A stretch of 64,000 nt of DNA from Deltaproteobacteria bacterium (GCA_016927815.1 JAFGLY010000125.1:21416-85415), one strand, 5' to 3'; counted from the stretch's first letter, positions 47,935 to 58,354 are shown. Numbers and translations: made by a program. The notes: generated by a model not told the origin, from the letters alone.

Positions 47935-49281
47935 TCAGCGGGCCCGGGTCGAGACCCAGAGGGACAGGTCGGCGATCGAGAGGTCCACGGGCGTGGCCAG
48001 CTGGAGGAACAGCGTACCCTGGACCTCCCGCCACGGGTTGCCGGACAGCCCCACGGCGGCGGCCAGCCCGGGCACCCACCCCGTGGGGGGACTCCATCCC
48101 AGGTCGACCCCGGTCCGCGCCACGAGGGTCCTGGGCCTCAGGCAGGGGGGGCCGGGTACCCGACCGACAGGCAGGTAGGCCTCGGCGTCGAGGCGAAGCG
48201 AGGCCACGCGGTCGGCGGGGTCCTGCTCCCAGGACATCCAGCGGACGCCTCCGGGCAGGGCCCCGAGCGTGGGCCGACGCCAGGGGTCCTCCCCGGCCAA
48301 CACGGCTCCCGCGACCCCGGGTATCACCGCGGCGTGCCCGCCCAAATCGAGCTCCCAGCGCCCTCGGAGGAGTCCCTCCGCGGCCACGCCGGTCCCCTCT
48401 CCGGCCGGCAGTCGCACCGCTCTCCCGAGGACGTCCAGCCCCAGCGCGCGGACGCGCACCCATGCGCCGGCCTCCTCGGGAACCCCGTCCACGGGGAAGG
48501 CCTCCCCACGCGGTCGAAAGGCCACGAGGGGCCCCGCTTCCACGCGGCTCCACGGGTCCAGCGCCAGGCACCGGCCGCCGCCCAGACGCACCTCCAGCAG
48601 GTCGGACGTCCGCACCTCCACGGCCCCGGCGACCGACCAACGCCCCAGCGGCACCGAGAGGCCCGCGAGCCCCACCGCCCACGGCCAGGATGCGAGCGGC
48701 GGCCAGCCCACGCCGCCGTAGGCCTCGGCGTAGGGTGCGTGACCGCGGGCGTGGGGCTCCGGCGGGCGAGCCTCCGGGCCGCCCGATGCGAGCAGGGCAT
48801 CCTCCCTCGGGCAGCAGCGCGGCAGGAGGGGCGGCGTCCAGTCGTCCGGGTACCGCGTCCGGACGGCCTGCCCGGCCAGCCGCCACGCCTCGGCGGGGTC
48901 GTTTCCAGGCAAGAGCGCGGCGTAGAGCGCCCAGGTGAGGTCCTGGAGCTGCTCGTCGCAGGAAGGCCGAGGCTGGGCGGTGTCGAGGACCAGGACCCCG
49001 TCCTCCACGCTCGCCGGGCCACCCTCCAGGCGCCGACGGCGCACGCGGACACGGTAGTCCCCGTCGTTCGGCAGGATGGCGTCCAGCTCCCGAGCCAGCC
49101 ATCGCGCCACCGGCGGTGCTCGGAACGCCCACCGGGGGTCGAGGACCGTCACCTCCACGTTCCCGCTTTGCGCGACGTGCTCGGCGGCGTGGACGGGCCG
49201 GCCGGCCAGCGGCATCCCCGCCAGCAGGGCTCCTGCGAGACGGAGCAGCCGGCCCGGCCGGTCGATCCGCCGGGGGGTCAC
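47935..49281 (-). CDS. Hypothetical secreted/outer-membrane protein
   Basis: GTG start then signal peptide RLLRLAGALLAGMPLAGRPVHAAE; barrel-like C-terminus. Confidence 0.5.
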   Translation of the reverse strand: MTPRRIDRPGRLLRLAGALLAGMPLAGRPVHAAEHVAQSGNVEVTVLDPRWAFRAPPVARWLARELDAILPNDGDYRVRVRRRRLEGGPASVEDGVLVLDTAQPRPSCDEQLQDLTWALYAALLPGNDPAEAWRLAGQAVRTRYPDDWTPPLLPRCCPREDALLASGGPEARPPEPHARGHAPYAEAYGGVGWPPLASWPWAVGLAGLSVPLGRWSVAGAVEVRTSDLLEVRLGGGRCLALDPWSRVEAGPLVAFRPRGEAFPVDGVPEEAGAWVRVRALGLDVLGRAVRLPAGEGTGVAAEGLLRGRWELDLGGHAAVIPGVAGAVLAGEDPWRRPTLGALPGGVRWMSWEQDPADRVASLRLDAEAYLPVGRVPGPPCLRPRTLVARTGVDLGWSPPTGWVPGLAAAVGLSGNPWREVQGTLFLQLATPVDLSIADLSLWVSTRAR

Positions 49282-51680
49282 GGCGTCCCGTGGGTCGGCC
49301 CCCGGCCATCCGGCAGGGGCGGAGGCACCATGAGCGTGGGCGGGCCGATACGGATGCGCCCGATCTCCACCGTTTCGCCGCCGGTGTCGAGTGGGACTGC
49401 CCGACCCGTCAGGGTCTGCCATCCCACCGACACCGCGGCCTCCCCGGGCGACGCGTCGGCCGGAACGTGCACGCGGAACAGGTCGTCCCGTGCCAGCCCG
49501 GGTTGCCAGGCGTGGGTGGAGAGCCTGCCGTCCAGGGGGGCCTCCACGCGCTCCACCTCCTCGAACGCTCCCGACAGCACCACCCGCCGCTTCCAGAGCG
49601 CCCGGGCGCCCTCCCTCGTCCGCCACCGGCACCGGATCCAGGCGGCGTCGGCCGGCTCCAGGTCCTCCTTCTCGAGGGTGCAGGACACCATGTCCAGAAT
49701 GCCCCCCCAGGTGGCCTGGGCCGGCCGATCGTCGCGGATCCAGCCGTCGGCCAGGAAGGCCTCGCGCCGGGCCGCGGCGCGGCCGTTCACGAGGGCGCGC
49801 CAGCCGCGCACCTCCTTCCTCAACCGCCGAATCTCGGACGCCGGGAGGGTCCCGGCGAGATCGTGCCGCTCCGCGGGATCCTGGTGGATGTCGAAGACCT
49901 GGGGCTTCTGCTGCCGGAAATGGTCGATGAACTTCCGGCCCCCGGTGCGGGAGGCCAGGCACCGCCAGGACCGCCAACACGAGTGGAAGAGGGTCCGGTC
50001 CTCCGGTGCCTCCCCCAAGAGGCTGGTCCCTTCGAGTCGGCCGTTCGTCACCTCGATCCCCAGGATCTCCAGGACCGTTGGAAGCACGTCGAGCGTCTGC
50101 CGGGGACCCCGGATCACGCCGCTGCGATCGCCCAGCACGCCGGGACCGTAGAGCACCATGGGGATCCTCAAGCCCTCCTCGTAGATCGTGAGATCGTGGA
50201 AATACCGGCCGTGCTCGCCGAAGCCCTCCCCGTGATCGCCCAGCAGGACGAACAGCGTGTCGTCCCCGAGGCCGCGCGCCTCGTAGGCCCGTACCAGTCG
50301 TCCGGCGAAGTCATCGATGTACCGGACGGCGTTCAGGTACCTTCTGAGCTTCCGGTTCTCCACGCCCGGATAGGCCCGGGTCTCGAACCAGGGGGGGACG
50401 TCGTAGTCGTTGTGTGTGGAAACGGTGACGTAGGTGGCGAAGAAGGGCCCCGGCTCTGCCATCGACCAGGCGACCCCCGGATCCAGCATGGCCTCGTCGG
50501 CGATGCCCAGCGGGTTGAGCTTCTCCTCGTAGGGCGGCCGCTGGAAGTGCGACATGCCGCGGAACAGGTCGAAGCGCATCTCGTGCGCGAGCGCCACCCG
50601 GTTTTCGAAGGACTCCTTGGCGGTCTGGAAGAACGCCGTCCGATAGCCGATTCCCCCGAGGATCTCCGCCATGCACGGCCCGGGAAGCCCGTTCGCGTGC
50701 GCCTCTCGCACCTCCTGCACCAGCTCGGGGTACTGGCTGCACAGCATCGTCACGAGCGACTTGGAGGTGTGGGGGACGACCGCCCAGGCTTCCTCGACCT
50801 CGAGGCCGCGCGACGCGAGATCCACGAGATTGGGGGTGGTGTCGAGCGAGGGGTCGAAGAACGAGGTCCGGTAGAGCCCCATGGACTCCAGCATGACGAG
50901 GACGATGTTGGGCAGCGGCTGGCGCGTGGGTGGGGACAGCGCCAACGGGGTCTCGGGCTGCTCCGGGGGCAGGGTCGCGTCCGCTGCCCGGTCGAGGGCC
51001 TCCTCCACGAGCAGCGGGACGAGGGCATCGCTCATCTCCCTGAGCTCCCGCCGTGCGGACCGGGTCGGCATCAGGACGTGGACGAGGAGCGTGGCCACGA
51101 GCAGGAAGAGCACGAGCCTCCCCCACGTCCGGCTCGGTGAGGGTCGGATGCGGGGGAGGATGGGCAGCATGCCGAGGACGATCCCCGTCCCCAGGGCTGC
51201 CGCGTACCCGGTCCGGACCTCGTCCAGGACGACCGGGAGCACCTCCGCGGCACTCGAGAGGAAGTAGTCCAGGACCTCGAGGTCCAGGCGGCTGCCCGTG
51301 ACGTACAGGTAGCCCAGCTCCAAGCCGGTCGCGGCCATCAGCAGCGTGGCGGCGGCATGGATCCCCACGCGGCCGGCCCGGTGCCAGCCGCCGCGGAGCG
51401 GCCGGAGCAGGAATGCCGCGACCAGGGCCACCAGGGCCCAGGTCTCGACCTCCTGATCGTGCGCCCGCCAGGCATCCCGTATCTTCCAGGCCGGGAACCG
51501 CTCGGCGGTGATGGCCATGCGGATCCCCAGGAGGGGAAGCAGCCCGATGAGGCCGGCGGCCAGGGCCGGCAGCACGTCCTGACGCCTGGGCGCGATCCGA
51601 TCCCAGGCTCCGAGGAGCCGGCCGAACGGCGCACACAGGAGAGCGGCCCGCTTGGGGCGACCCGGGACGAAGGTGGTCAT
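49278..51680 (-). CDS. Membrane sulfatase / LtaS-like phosphoethanolamine- or glycerol-phosphotransferase-like protein
   Basis: N-terminal TM helices; PNIVLVMLESMGLYRTSFFDPSLDTTPNLVDLASRGLEVEEAWAVVPHTSKSL; TLFVLLGDHGEGFGEHGRYFHDLTIYEEGLRIPMVLYGPG. Confidence 0.85.
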   Translation of the reverse strand: MTTFVPGRPKRAALLCAPFGRLLGAWDRIAPRRQDVLPALAAGLIGLLPLLGIRMAITAERFPAWKIRDAWRAHDQEVETWALVALVAAFLLRPLRGGWHRAGRVGIHAAATLLMAATGLELGYLYVTGSRLDLEVLDYFLSSAAEVLPVVLDEVRTGYAAALGTGIVLGMLPILPRIRPSPSRTWGRLVLFLLVATLLVHVLMPTRSARRELREMSDALVPLLVEEALDRAADATLPPEQPETPLALSPPTRQPLPNIVLVMLESMGLYRTSFFDPSLDTTPNLVDLASRGLEVEEAWAVVPHTSKSLVTMLCSQYPELVQEVREAHANGLPGPCMAEILGGIGYRTAFFQTAKESFENRVALAHEMRFDLFRGMSHFQRPPYEEKLNPLGIADEAMLDPGVAWSMAEPGPFFATYVTVSTHNDYDVPPWFETRAYPGVENRKLRRYLNAVRYIDDFAGRLVRAYEARGLGDDTLFVLLGDHGEGFGEHGRYFHDLTIYEEGLRIPMVLYGPGVLGDRSGVIRGPRQTLDVLPTVLEILGIEVTNGRLEGTSLLGEAPEDRTLFHSCWRSWRCLASRTGGRKFIDHFRQQKPQVFDIHQDPAERHDLAGTLPASEIRRLRKEVRGWRALVNGRAAARREAFLADGWIRDDRPAQATWGGILDMVSCTLEKEDLEPADAAWIRCRWRTREGARALWKRRVVLSGAFEEVERVEAPLDGRLSTHAWQPGLARDDLFRVHVPADASPGEAAVSVGWQTLTGRAVPLDTGGETVEIGRIRIGPPTLMVPPPLPDGRGPTHGTP

Positions 51681-53605
51681 GGCAGGCCGGGCGGTGTCCA
51701 GACCCCGTCGCCGTCCACGTCGAGGCGCACGGGATTGGTGAAGGCCAGGGGCACGTAGTCGGGTGCCACGACCGCGTAGAGGCCACCCACGTCGATGTCC
51801 TGCCGTGCCTCGGGCCACCCCGCCTCGGCGAGCAGCCAGGCGTCTTGCGTCGGGCTCACGGTGAAGGTGAGGGTCCGGTCCATGGGCACGCCCGGATCCC
51901 CGATCCCGCCACCGAGGTCGATACGCTCGATCACCGTGCCGTCTTTCACGAGCCGAACTTCGTGCACCGGCACCCAGGGCGCGGCACGCACGCGGACCCG
52001 CACCTGGACCGGCGTGCCCCCGGTGGCGAGCACGTCGCCGGGCCCGGCCGTGCTTGCGGCCTGCGCCTCGAGTTCCAGCACCGGTCCCGTCGATACCGCC
52101 ACGCGCCCCTCCCGCACGCCGCGGATCAGGGCCACCGGATCGGGCACGCCGTCGGGCCCGACGACACCGGACACGAGGTTGCACGGCCATCCCACGACCT
52201 CGACCGCGAGGGCATGGGAGTCGCTGTTGCCCGTGCCCGTGCGGACGATGCCCTGGTCGAGGAGGGCGAACCAGTCCGCCCGTACCTCCAGGTACTTCGT
52301 GAAGCTCATGCGGTTCACGACCTCGATGGCGTCCACGTCGAGGGCCGTGGTCCCGGTCCGCGGCACCCGCTCGGTCATCCAGGCGTTGCTTCCCTCCCCC
52401 ACGGGAAGCGTGCGATCGAACCCCTTGTTGTTGAAGAGCGCCCAGGCGAGGTCTTTGGACCGCTCGTCCGGCCGGAAGTGGATGCCCCGCGGGTGGGCGA
52501 GCTGGATGAGGACGTCCTGGCCGGTGATCGGGTGAGGATGACGGCGCTGGAGGGCATGCAGGGCGTCGATGGCGTGACCCACGCTCCGGTAGTACCGGGT
52601 GGGGGGCGGGAGATCCGCCACCAGCGGCCCTGCGGTGAGGTGGGCTGTGTCCCATTCCTTCTTCGCCCGGCTCCGGACATCCAGCTCCATCCCCGTGAGC
52701 ACCAGCGGGACGGCGTGGAGGCCCTCGAGGGCGGAGAGGAGGAACCCCGGGTCGCTCGGTCGGTCATGGTCGGCCAGGGCCACCACGTCCAGCCCGGAGG
52801 CCGCGAACGAGGCCGCACGTGCGCGGTGCGGCGTGTAGGCGTCGTCGGACATCCCGGTGTGGAGGTGGAGATCCGCGAACGCGACCCCTGGGGTGTCCAG
52901 CACACGGGGGACGACGAGCCGGACCTCGGTGTCGTCCGGGACCACCACCTCGGCCCGACCCAGGTCCTCGCGCAGGCCCCGGGCGGCCACGAGGGTGTAC
53001 CGCCCTGCGGGAAGGGCGAGCTCTGCCTTGCCGCCCACGGCGAAGACGGCAGTGCGCTCCTGCTCGCGGTGCTTGTGGTCGAAGCGCCAGGCGGAGGCGT
53101 CCGCGAGCGGGAGGGGTCCCTCCTCTCCGACCGCGAAGACCCGTGCCGAGACGGGTCGGTCCTGGCCGTCCACCACGCGCACCGAGATCCGCCCGGCGGC
53201 CCGCGCGACCGTGAAGTTCGTCTTCAACACATGGCCGGGCCGCCACCTCGACGGGTGGACGACGACCTTCATGCGATGCCTTCCCGGCCCGATGGCCTCG
53301 AGGTCCAGGGTGCCGAGGTACTGGGCTCCCTTCTTGGAGGCGGACTGCCGGTCCCGGACGATCGCCAGCGGATCGTCCACGGGAGTCCCGTCCACCGAGA
53401 CCTCGAAGCGCGCATCCTTCCACGAAGCGGGTACCAGGACCACGACAGGGGTCCAGTCCTGCGTCAGGAGCGAACCCTTGGGGGGGCTCTGGATGGCGGG
53501 GCGGGGCCCTTGGGCGCACCCCGCGTCCAGGAGGCACGCGAGGACGAAGAGCGAGGCCGCAAACCGGGAACGCCGGGGGAGCGGACACGGGCGCACGGGC
53601 AGCAC
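51677..53605 (-). CDS. Lipoprotein with PHP / CehA-McbA-like metallohydrolase domain
   Basis: Lipobox CLLDAGC; FADLHLHTGMSDDAYTPHRARAASFAASGLDVVALADHDRPSDP; GNSDSHAL. Confidence 0.85.
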   Translation of the reverse strand: MLPVRPCPLPRRSRFAASLFVLACLLDAGCAQGPRPAIQSPPKGSLLTQDWTPVVVLVPASWKDARFEVSVDGTPVDDPLAIVRDRQSASKKGAQYLGTLDLEAIGPGRHRMKVVVHPSRWRPGHVLKTNFTVARAAGRISVRVVDGQDRPVSARVFAVGEEGPLPLADASAWRFDHKHREQERTAVFAVGGKAELALPAGRYTLVAARGLREDLGRAEVVVPDDTEVRLVVPRVLDTPGVAFADLHLHTGMSDDAYTPHRARAASFAASGLDVVALADHDRPSDPGFLLSALEGLHAVPLVLTGMELDVRSRAKKEWDTAHLTAGPLVADLPPPTRYYRSVGHAIDALHALQRRHPHPITGQDVLIQLAHPRGIHFRPDERSKDLAWALFNNKGFDRTLPVGEGSNAWMTERVPRTGTTALDVDAIEVVNRMSFTKYLEVRADWFALLDQGIVRTGTGNSDSHALAVEVVGWPCNLVSGVVGPDGVPDPVALIRGVREGRVAVSTGPVLELEAQAASTAGPGDVLATGGTPVQVRVRVRAAPWVPVHEVRLVKDGTVIERIDLGGGIGDPGVPMDRTLTFTVSPTQDAWLLAEAGWPEARQDIDVGGLYAVVAPDYVPLAFTNPVRLDVDGDGVWTPPGLP

Positions 53606-53669
53606 TCCTCGGTGGAGGGAAACGCCACACTATCACCAATCGGGGCCGTCAGCGGCGAGATCTGCCGGA

Positions 53670-54965
53670 TCACCGCAGCCGGATCTCACCCGCAGGGCCC
53701 TCCACGACCCGCCCCACCACGCACGCTTCCGGAAGCCGGCGGCAGAGCGCCTCGGCGTCGGCGGGGCTGCACGCGATGAGCAGGCCCCCCGAGGTCTGCG
53801 GATCCAGCGCGACGTCCATGAGAAGCGGATCGGCGTCGTCGGCAACCTGGAGCATGCGCCCCAGGCTGTCCCGGTTCTTGCCGGTGCCCGCGGGGACGAA
53901 TCCCATCTCGGCTGCCGCGAGAGTGCCTGGCAGGAGGGGCAGCGCCGCGAGGTCGATCTCGATGGCGACCCTGGAGGCCTCGGCCATGCCGGCGGCGTGC
54001 CCGGCCAGGGCGAACCCGGTGACGTCGGTGCAGGCGTGGACCTCGATGTCGCGCGCTGCTTCGGCTGCCCTGCGGTTCAGGGTGGACATCCAGCGGATGG
54101 CGAGGGTCAGGTGGTCCGGCTCGACGAGGCCCGCCTTGGCCGCCGTGGTGAGCAGCCCGGTGCCCAGCGGCTTGGTGAGCACCAGCGCGTCTCCCGGGAG
54201 GGCGCCCGCGTTGCGCCAGATGGCCTCGGGGTGGATCCGGCCCGTGACCGCGAGGCCGTAGAGCAGTTCCTGTCCCTCGATGGTGTGCCCACCGGCCAGG
54301 ATCGCCTCCGCCTCCTCGAGCGCCGTGAGCCCGCCTCGGAGGATCTCCTTGAGCACCTCTTTTCCGTAGGATGCCGTGGGGTAGGAGACCAGGTTCATGC
54401 CCGCGAGGGGCTTCCCGCCCATGGCGTAGACGTCCGAGAGGGCATTGGCCGCGGCGATGCGACCGAAGCTGAAGGGGTCGTCGACGATGGGCGGAAAGAA
54501 GTCCACCGTATGGACGATGGCCAGGTCGGGCGCCACGCGCACCACGCCTGCATCGTCGATGGTCTCGATGCCGACGAGCAGGTCGGGGCTCTCCAGCCTC
54601 GGCAGGCCGCAGAGCAGGGTGGAGAGCTGGCCCCTGGAGAGCTTGGCGCCGCACCCTCCGTAGGCGCTCCCCCGCGTGAGCGCGACGCTCGAAGGCGCGT
54701 TCATGGCCTGCAGGGTGCTGGGCAGCCACAGATCGCCCTGGCGGCGCCAGGCCTGTCCGCCTCCGAGATCCGCCATCTCGAGGGCCTGGAGCAGGATCGC
54801 GGCCTGGGAGGAGGTGGCCTCCAGTACCATGCCGCACTCCGAGCTGACCGTTCTCGGCGCGGGGATGACGTCCACGTCGCATCCCTGCTCCCGTGCCACA
54901 CGCTCGGCGCGCATCACCCTTTGGACCGTGCCAAAGACGATGAGGACGTCGCGTTCGGACTTCAT
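53670..54965 (-). CDS. selD: Selenide, water dikinase with N-terminal DUF3343 (Se/S-carrier-like) domain
   Basis: N-term ERDVLIVFGTVQRVMRAERVAREQGCDVDVIPAPRTVSSECGMVLEA; SelD YGGCGAKLSRGQL, HTVDFFPPIVDDPFSFGRIAAANALSDVYAMGG. Confidence 0.93.
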   Translation of the reverse strand: MKSERDVLIVFGTVQRVMRAERVAREQGCDVDVIPAPRTVSSECGMVLEATSSQAAILLQALEMADLGGGQAWRRQGDLWLPSTLQAMNAPSSVALTRGSAYGGCGAKLSRGQLSTLLCGLPRLESPDLLVGIETIDDAGVVRVAPDLAIVHTVDFFPPIVDDPFSFGRIAAANALSDVYAMGGKPLAGMNLVSYPTASYGKEVLKEILRGGLTALEEAEAILAGGHTIEGQELLYGLAVTGRIHPEAIWRNAGALPGDALVLTKPLGTGLLTTAAKAGLVEPDHLTLAIRWMSTLNRRAAEAARDIEVHACTDVTGFALAGHAAGMAEASRVAIEIDLAALPLLPGTLAAAEMGFVPAGTGKNRDSLGRMLQVADDADPLLMDVALDPQTSGGLLIACSPADAEALCRRLPEACVVGRVVEGPAGEIRLR

Positions 54966-56143
54966 GGCTGCCTCCTGTCCTCTGGATTCGATCCCGTCGC
55001 ACGAACGATGGCGGCGATGGCCGACACGAGCCGATCCGCGTCGGACTCGGTGTTGAAGGGGCCGAAGCTGGCCCGGATCGTGCCGTCGGGGAAGCTCCCG
55101 AGGCGCCGGTGGGCCGCGGGCGCGCAGTGCAGCCCGACCCGCATGAGGAGGCCGTTCTCGCGATCCAGCCGGTGCGCCAAGGCCCCGTTGTCCAGCCCAC
55201 GCACGCAGAAGGAGAAGGTGCCGGTCCGAGGCGCGGTCGGAGACCAGCCGGGCAGTTCGACGCCCGGGAGGTCGACCAGACCCTCGGCCGCCCGGAGCGC
55301 GAGGCGCCGTTCGTGCGCGTGGACGGAGGCAACCCCCCTCTCCCGGAGCCATGCGCTGGCCGCACCGGTCCCGACGATGCCCACGGTGTTGGGCGTGCCG
55401 GCCTCCAGGAGGTCGGGCAGCATCTCGGGCATCTGCTCGCTCTCCGAGCGGGATCCCGTCCCTCCACGGACCAGTGGGGGAAGCTCGAACCCAGGTGCCA
55501 GCAGCAGGATCCCCACGCCCGTCGGTCCCAGCAGCCCCTTGTGGGCCGAGCAGGCCAGGGCCGCGACGCCCATGCGGGCGAAGTCGATGGGCACCGATCC
55601 CGCACTCTGGGCGGCGTCCACCACCACCGGCACCGGAGCGACGGCCCGCGCGATCTCCTCCACGGGCAGGACCGCCCCGGAGACGTTGGAGGCGTGGGCC
55701 AGGACCACGAGGCGGGCGCCCGTCCGGACGACGGCCTCGGCGACCTCTTCGGGCTCGGGTACGCCGTGGGGATCCGAGGCGGGCACCGGGTGGACGCTCA
55801 CCCCACGGCTCTCCTCCAGCCAGCGCAGGGGACGCATCACCGCGTTGTGCTCGAGGCTGGAACAGACGACCGCGTCGTCCGTCCCGAGCAGGCCGTCGAG
55901 GAGGGTATTCAGCCAGAAGGTGCATCCCGGGCCGAACAGCGTCCGCTCTGGTTCTGCTCCGAGCAGTGCCGCAACCGCCTCTCGCGCCGCTTCCACGGCC
56001 CGGCTCGCGGCCACCGTCAGCCGGTGACCGCCCCGCCCGGGATTGCCTGCGAAACCGTCCAGAAACGAAGCCATGGCGGCCGATACCCCCGGCGCCTTGG
56101 GAAAGGAGGTGGCCGCTTGGTCGAGGTAGGCAGGCGGGGTCAT
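54962..56143 (-). CDS. Cysteine desulfurase family protein (class V aminotransferase)
   Basis: AYLDQAATSFPKAPGVSAAM, GNPGRGGHRLT, VVVDAAQSAGSVPIDF, ALACSAHKGLLGPTGVGIL. Confidence 0.92.
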   Translation of the reverse strand: MTPPAYLDQAATSFPKAPGVSAAMASFLDGFAGNPGRGGHRLTVAASRAVEAAREAVAALLGAEPERTLFGPGCTFWLNTLLDGLLGTDDAVVCSSLEHNAVMRPLRWLEESRGVSVHPVPASDPHGVPEPEEVAEAVVRTGARLVVLAHASNVSGAVLPVEEIARAVAPVPVVVDAAQSAGSVPIDFARMGVAALACSAHKGLLGPTGVGILLLAPGFELPPLVRGGTGSRSESEQMPEMLPDLLEAGTPNTVGIVGTGAASAWLRERGVASVHAHERRLALRAAEGLVDLPGVELPGWSPTAPRTGTFSFCVRGLDNGALAHRLDRENGLLMRVGLHCAPAAHRRLGSFPDGTIRASFGPFNTESDADRLVSAIAAIVRATGSNPEDRRQP

Positions 56144-56766
56144 GGCCGCACCACGTGTCCCGCCTGCCCGAGCGTGGTCGTGATCTCCAGCATGTCGGTC
56201 ACGCGGCCCACCGCCAGCTTCGAGGCCAGCCCGAAGAAGTTGAGGCAGGTGCCGCAGGCCAGGATGGTCACGCCGGCGGCCTCCAACTCCCGCAGGTCGT
56301 CCAGCACGGGCGACCCCTCGCAGCACAGCTGCGCACCCCCGTTGTAGCAGACGACGATGTCCGGCCGCGGCTCGACCTTGCCGACGGTTTTCAGGAAACC
56401 CCTGAGCAGCAGGCCGCCCAGGTCGTCGTCGCCGAATCCCATCGTGGGGCCCGCGATCTGGACGATCCTGGGTCCGCCGGGGGATGGGACGGGCACATCG
56501 CAGACGGTTTCGGGATCCCCTTCGGCAGAGGCCACGGAGGCGTCCACCGCGCCAGGTACGGTCACGAAGACCAGCAGGCCGCCCGCGGGGGGGATCTCCA
56601 CGCGCACCTGGGCCCCTCGGCTGGTGGCGAACCGGGTGACGTTGCTGCGGGCGAGGTCGTCTGCGACGTGGAGCACCACCTCGCAAGCGCCGCCGTCCAG
56701 GCGCTTGCGCAGCTCCATGACCGGACCGGGACAGGGCAACGCACGGACATCGATGGGTTCTGTCAA
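56140..56766 (-). CDS. yedF: Selenium metabolism protein YedF (TusA-like + DsrE-like)
   Basis: TTG start; EPIDVRALPCPGPVMELRKRLDGG; second half VQIAGPTMGFGDDDLGGLLLRGFLKTVG...ACGTCLNFFGL. Confidence 0.88.
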   Translation of the reverse strand: MTEPIDVRALPCPGPVMELRKRLDGGACEVVLHVADDLARSNVTRFATSRGAQVRVEIPPAGGLLVFVTVPGAVDASVASAEGDPETVCDVPVPSPGGPRIVQIAGPTMGFGDDDLGGLLLRGFLKTVGKVEPRPDIVVCYNGGAQLCCEGSPVLDDLRELEAAGVTILACGTCLNFFGLASKLAVGRVTDMLEITTTLGQAGHVVRP

Positions 56767-57161
56767 CGTGCCTCTCCTTCCATCACGGCCGTGAGCCTGC
56801 CGGACACGAACGAACGGCCGTCCTGGCCAGGAAGCCCGGGTTGCCCGAGGGGGCACGAACGTCTTTCTGCATGGCTGTCTCCGATGCGGCCGTCCCCCGG
56901 CCGTCATCGGAGCGCGAATCAGGACGGGGAGCCGGCGTCGCCGATATGGAAAGGCCGACCGGCCTTGTCCGGTGTTGATCAGGGGATGGAACGATAGAAC
57001 CGCATCTCTGCTCTCCGTGCGCCCCGGGAAGGAGCGCCGACACGCAGTATCTGCCCCGCCGTCTCCTGGCGAGGGGTCTCTGGGCCCCCCCCGTCAGGAG
57101 CCCGACGTGGGGCCCGCGGGGTCCACGATCGTCCTGGGGAACCGCGGTCCCGGAGGGTTCG

Positions 57162-57866
57162 TCAGCCGAACAGGGCCTTGGTGCTGTGCACGCCGGCGGC
57201 ATCCAGGCGCTGGTAGATCTCCTGGAGCCGTGCATTGGCCACGACCGCCCGCTCCACGTGCTGATCGGGGCGGTGCTTCGGATCGAAGCAGCAGAGACAC
57301 CGCTGGATGGTATCGGTCCTTCCTGCTGTTTCGACGTGGAAGTTGGCGGTCAGGAACACCGAGGACGTCTTGGCGTTGCCGAAGTGCTCCACGGCGTCGA
57401 CGTACTCGGGCTCCACCCGGATGTGGACCTCCTGCCCCTGCTCGGCCATGTGGATGCAGTCCTCGATCGTGAGCGCCCGTTCCCGTTCCTCGATGAGCCC
57501 CCCGGTCTTGACGATCATGCCCTCGATCGTGAACAGTTCCTTGTCGAACCGAATCCCAGCTCGCTCCAGCGCGGCCTGGTCCTGCTCGAGGTAGCGGTTG
57601 GCGATCATGACCGCGATGGAGATGTGGGGACAGAGGTTGTGGAGGCAGCCCCGGGCGTAGCACTTTCGGAACTCGTAGGGCGCACCGTTCACTTCGCCCC
57701 GAAAGGTGCACATGAAGACGAACGCCTCGTACGGAGCGACCCTGTGCCGGAACTCCACGTTCACCACGGCGAAGGACGTGCGGCAGGTCACCTCCGCACC
57801 CTGTTCCTTCAGGGCGACGAGGTGGCAGATGCGATGAGGGATGATGTCCGAATACGTGTTTTCCAT
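57162..57866 (-). CDS. Uncharacterised cysteine-rich protein
   Basis: ATG at 57866 preceded by GGAGG at 7-nt spacing; CRTSF, KCYARGCLHNLCPH, QRCLCCFDPKH motifs. Confidence 0.75.
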   Translation of the reverse strand: MENTYSDIIPHRICHLVALKEQGAEVTCRTSFAVVNVEFRHRVAPYEAFVFMCTFRGEVNGAPYEFRKCYARGCLHNLCPHISIAVMIANRYLEQDQAALERAGIRFDKELFTIEGMIVKTGGLIEERERALTIEDCIHMAEQGQEVHIRVEPEYVDAVEHFGNAKTSSVFLTANFHVETAGRTDTIQRCLCCFDPKHRPDQHVERAVVANARLQEIYQRLDAAGVHSTKALFG

Positions 57867-58330
57867 TGATACACCTCCGTGGTTCACAAAGAGCGTGGAA
57901 GTTGGTCTGTTCTGGCGCACTCCGACGCCTGCCGCTCGGCTGCGGGACCCGGGGCAGTCCCACGCGAGCCTGTAGGACTCCTTCCAGATCGGAAGTGTAC
58001 CATCCCCGCCGCCTCCGAATCAAGCCGGAACCGCCTGGAGCTGCCCCACTCCTGGGGGCACCGGCGGAGAGAGCGGCATGCCCGGGCTGCGGGCGAACGT
58101 CGGGCGATCCGGGCTCGGCCTCGGTGTCGGGGTTCGACCTCGGCCTCGGTTTCCAAGGCGCGTGGGAGTCGGGATCGGCGATGGGCGGCGCGGCCACCGT
58201 GACGAGCTCGATGTCCCCGAGCATCCGGTCGGCCGCCTTGTAGCGGTGGCGGACAGCGGACCCGCGGTCCGGCAGGAGCCGGACGAGGTCCGCGGCGCAT
58301 CGCGCCTGGAGCAGGGCCCGGAGCCTTTGC

Positions 58331-58354
58331 GCGCCATGCGCGCCAGCATGGCGC
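58331..58354. repeat. Perfect 9-bp inverted repeat
   Basis: GCGCCATGC-gcgcca-GCATGGCGC. Confidence 0.5.

Noticed and set aside
56951-56966. AAGGCC-gacc-GGCCTT hairpin between the cysteine-rich gene and yedF
   Set aside because: Short, with no U-tract; too weak to call a terminator or leader.
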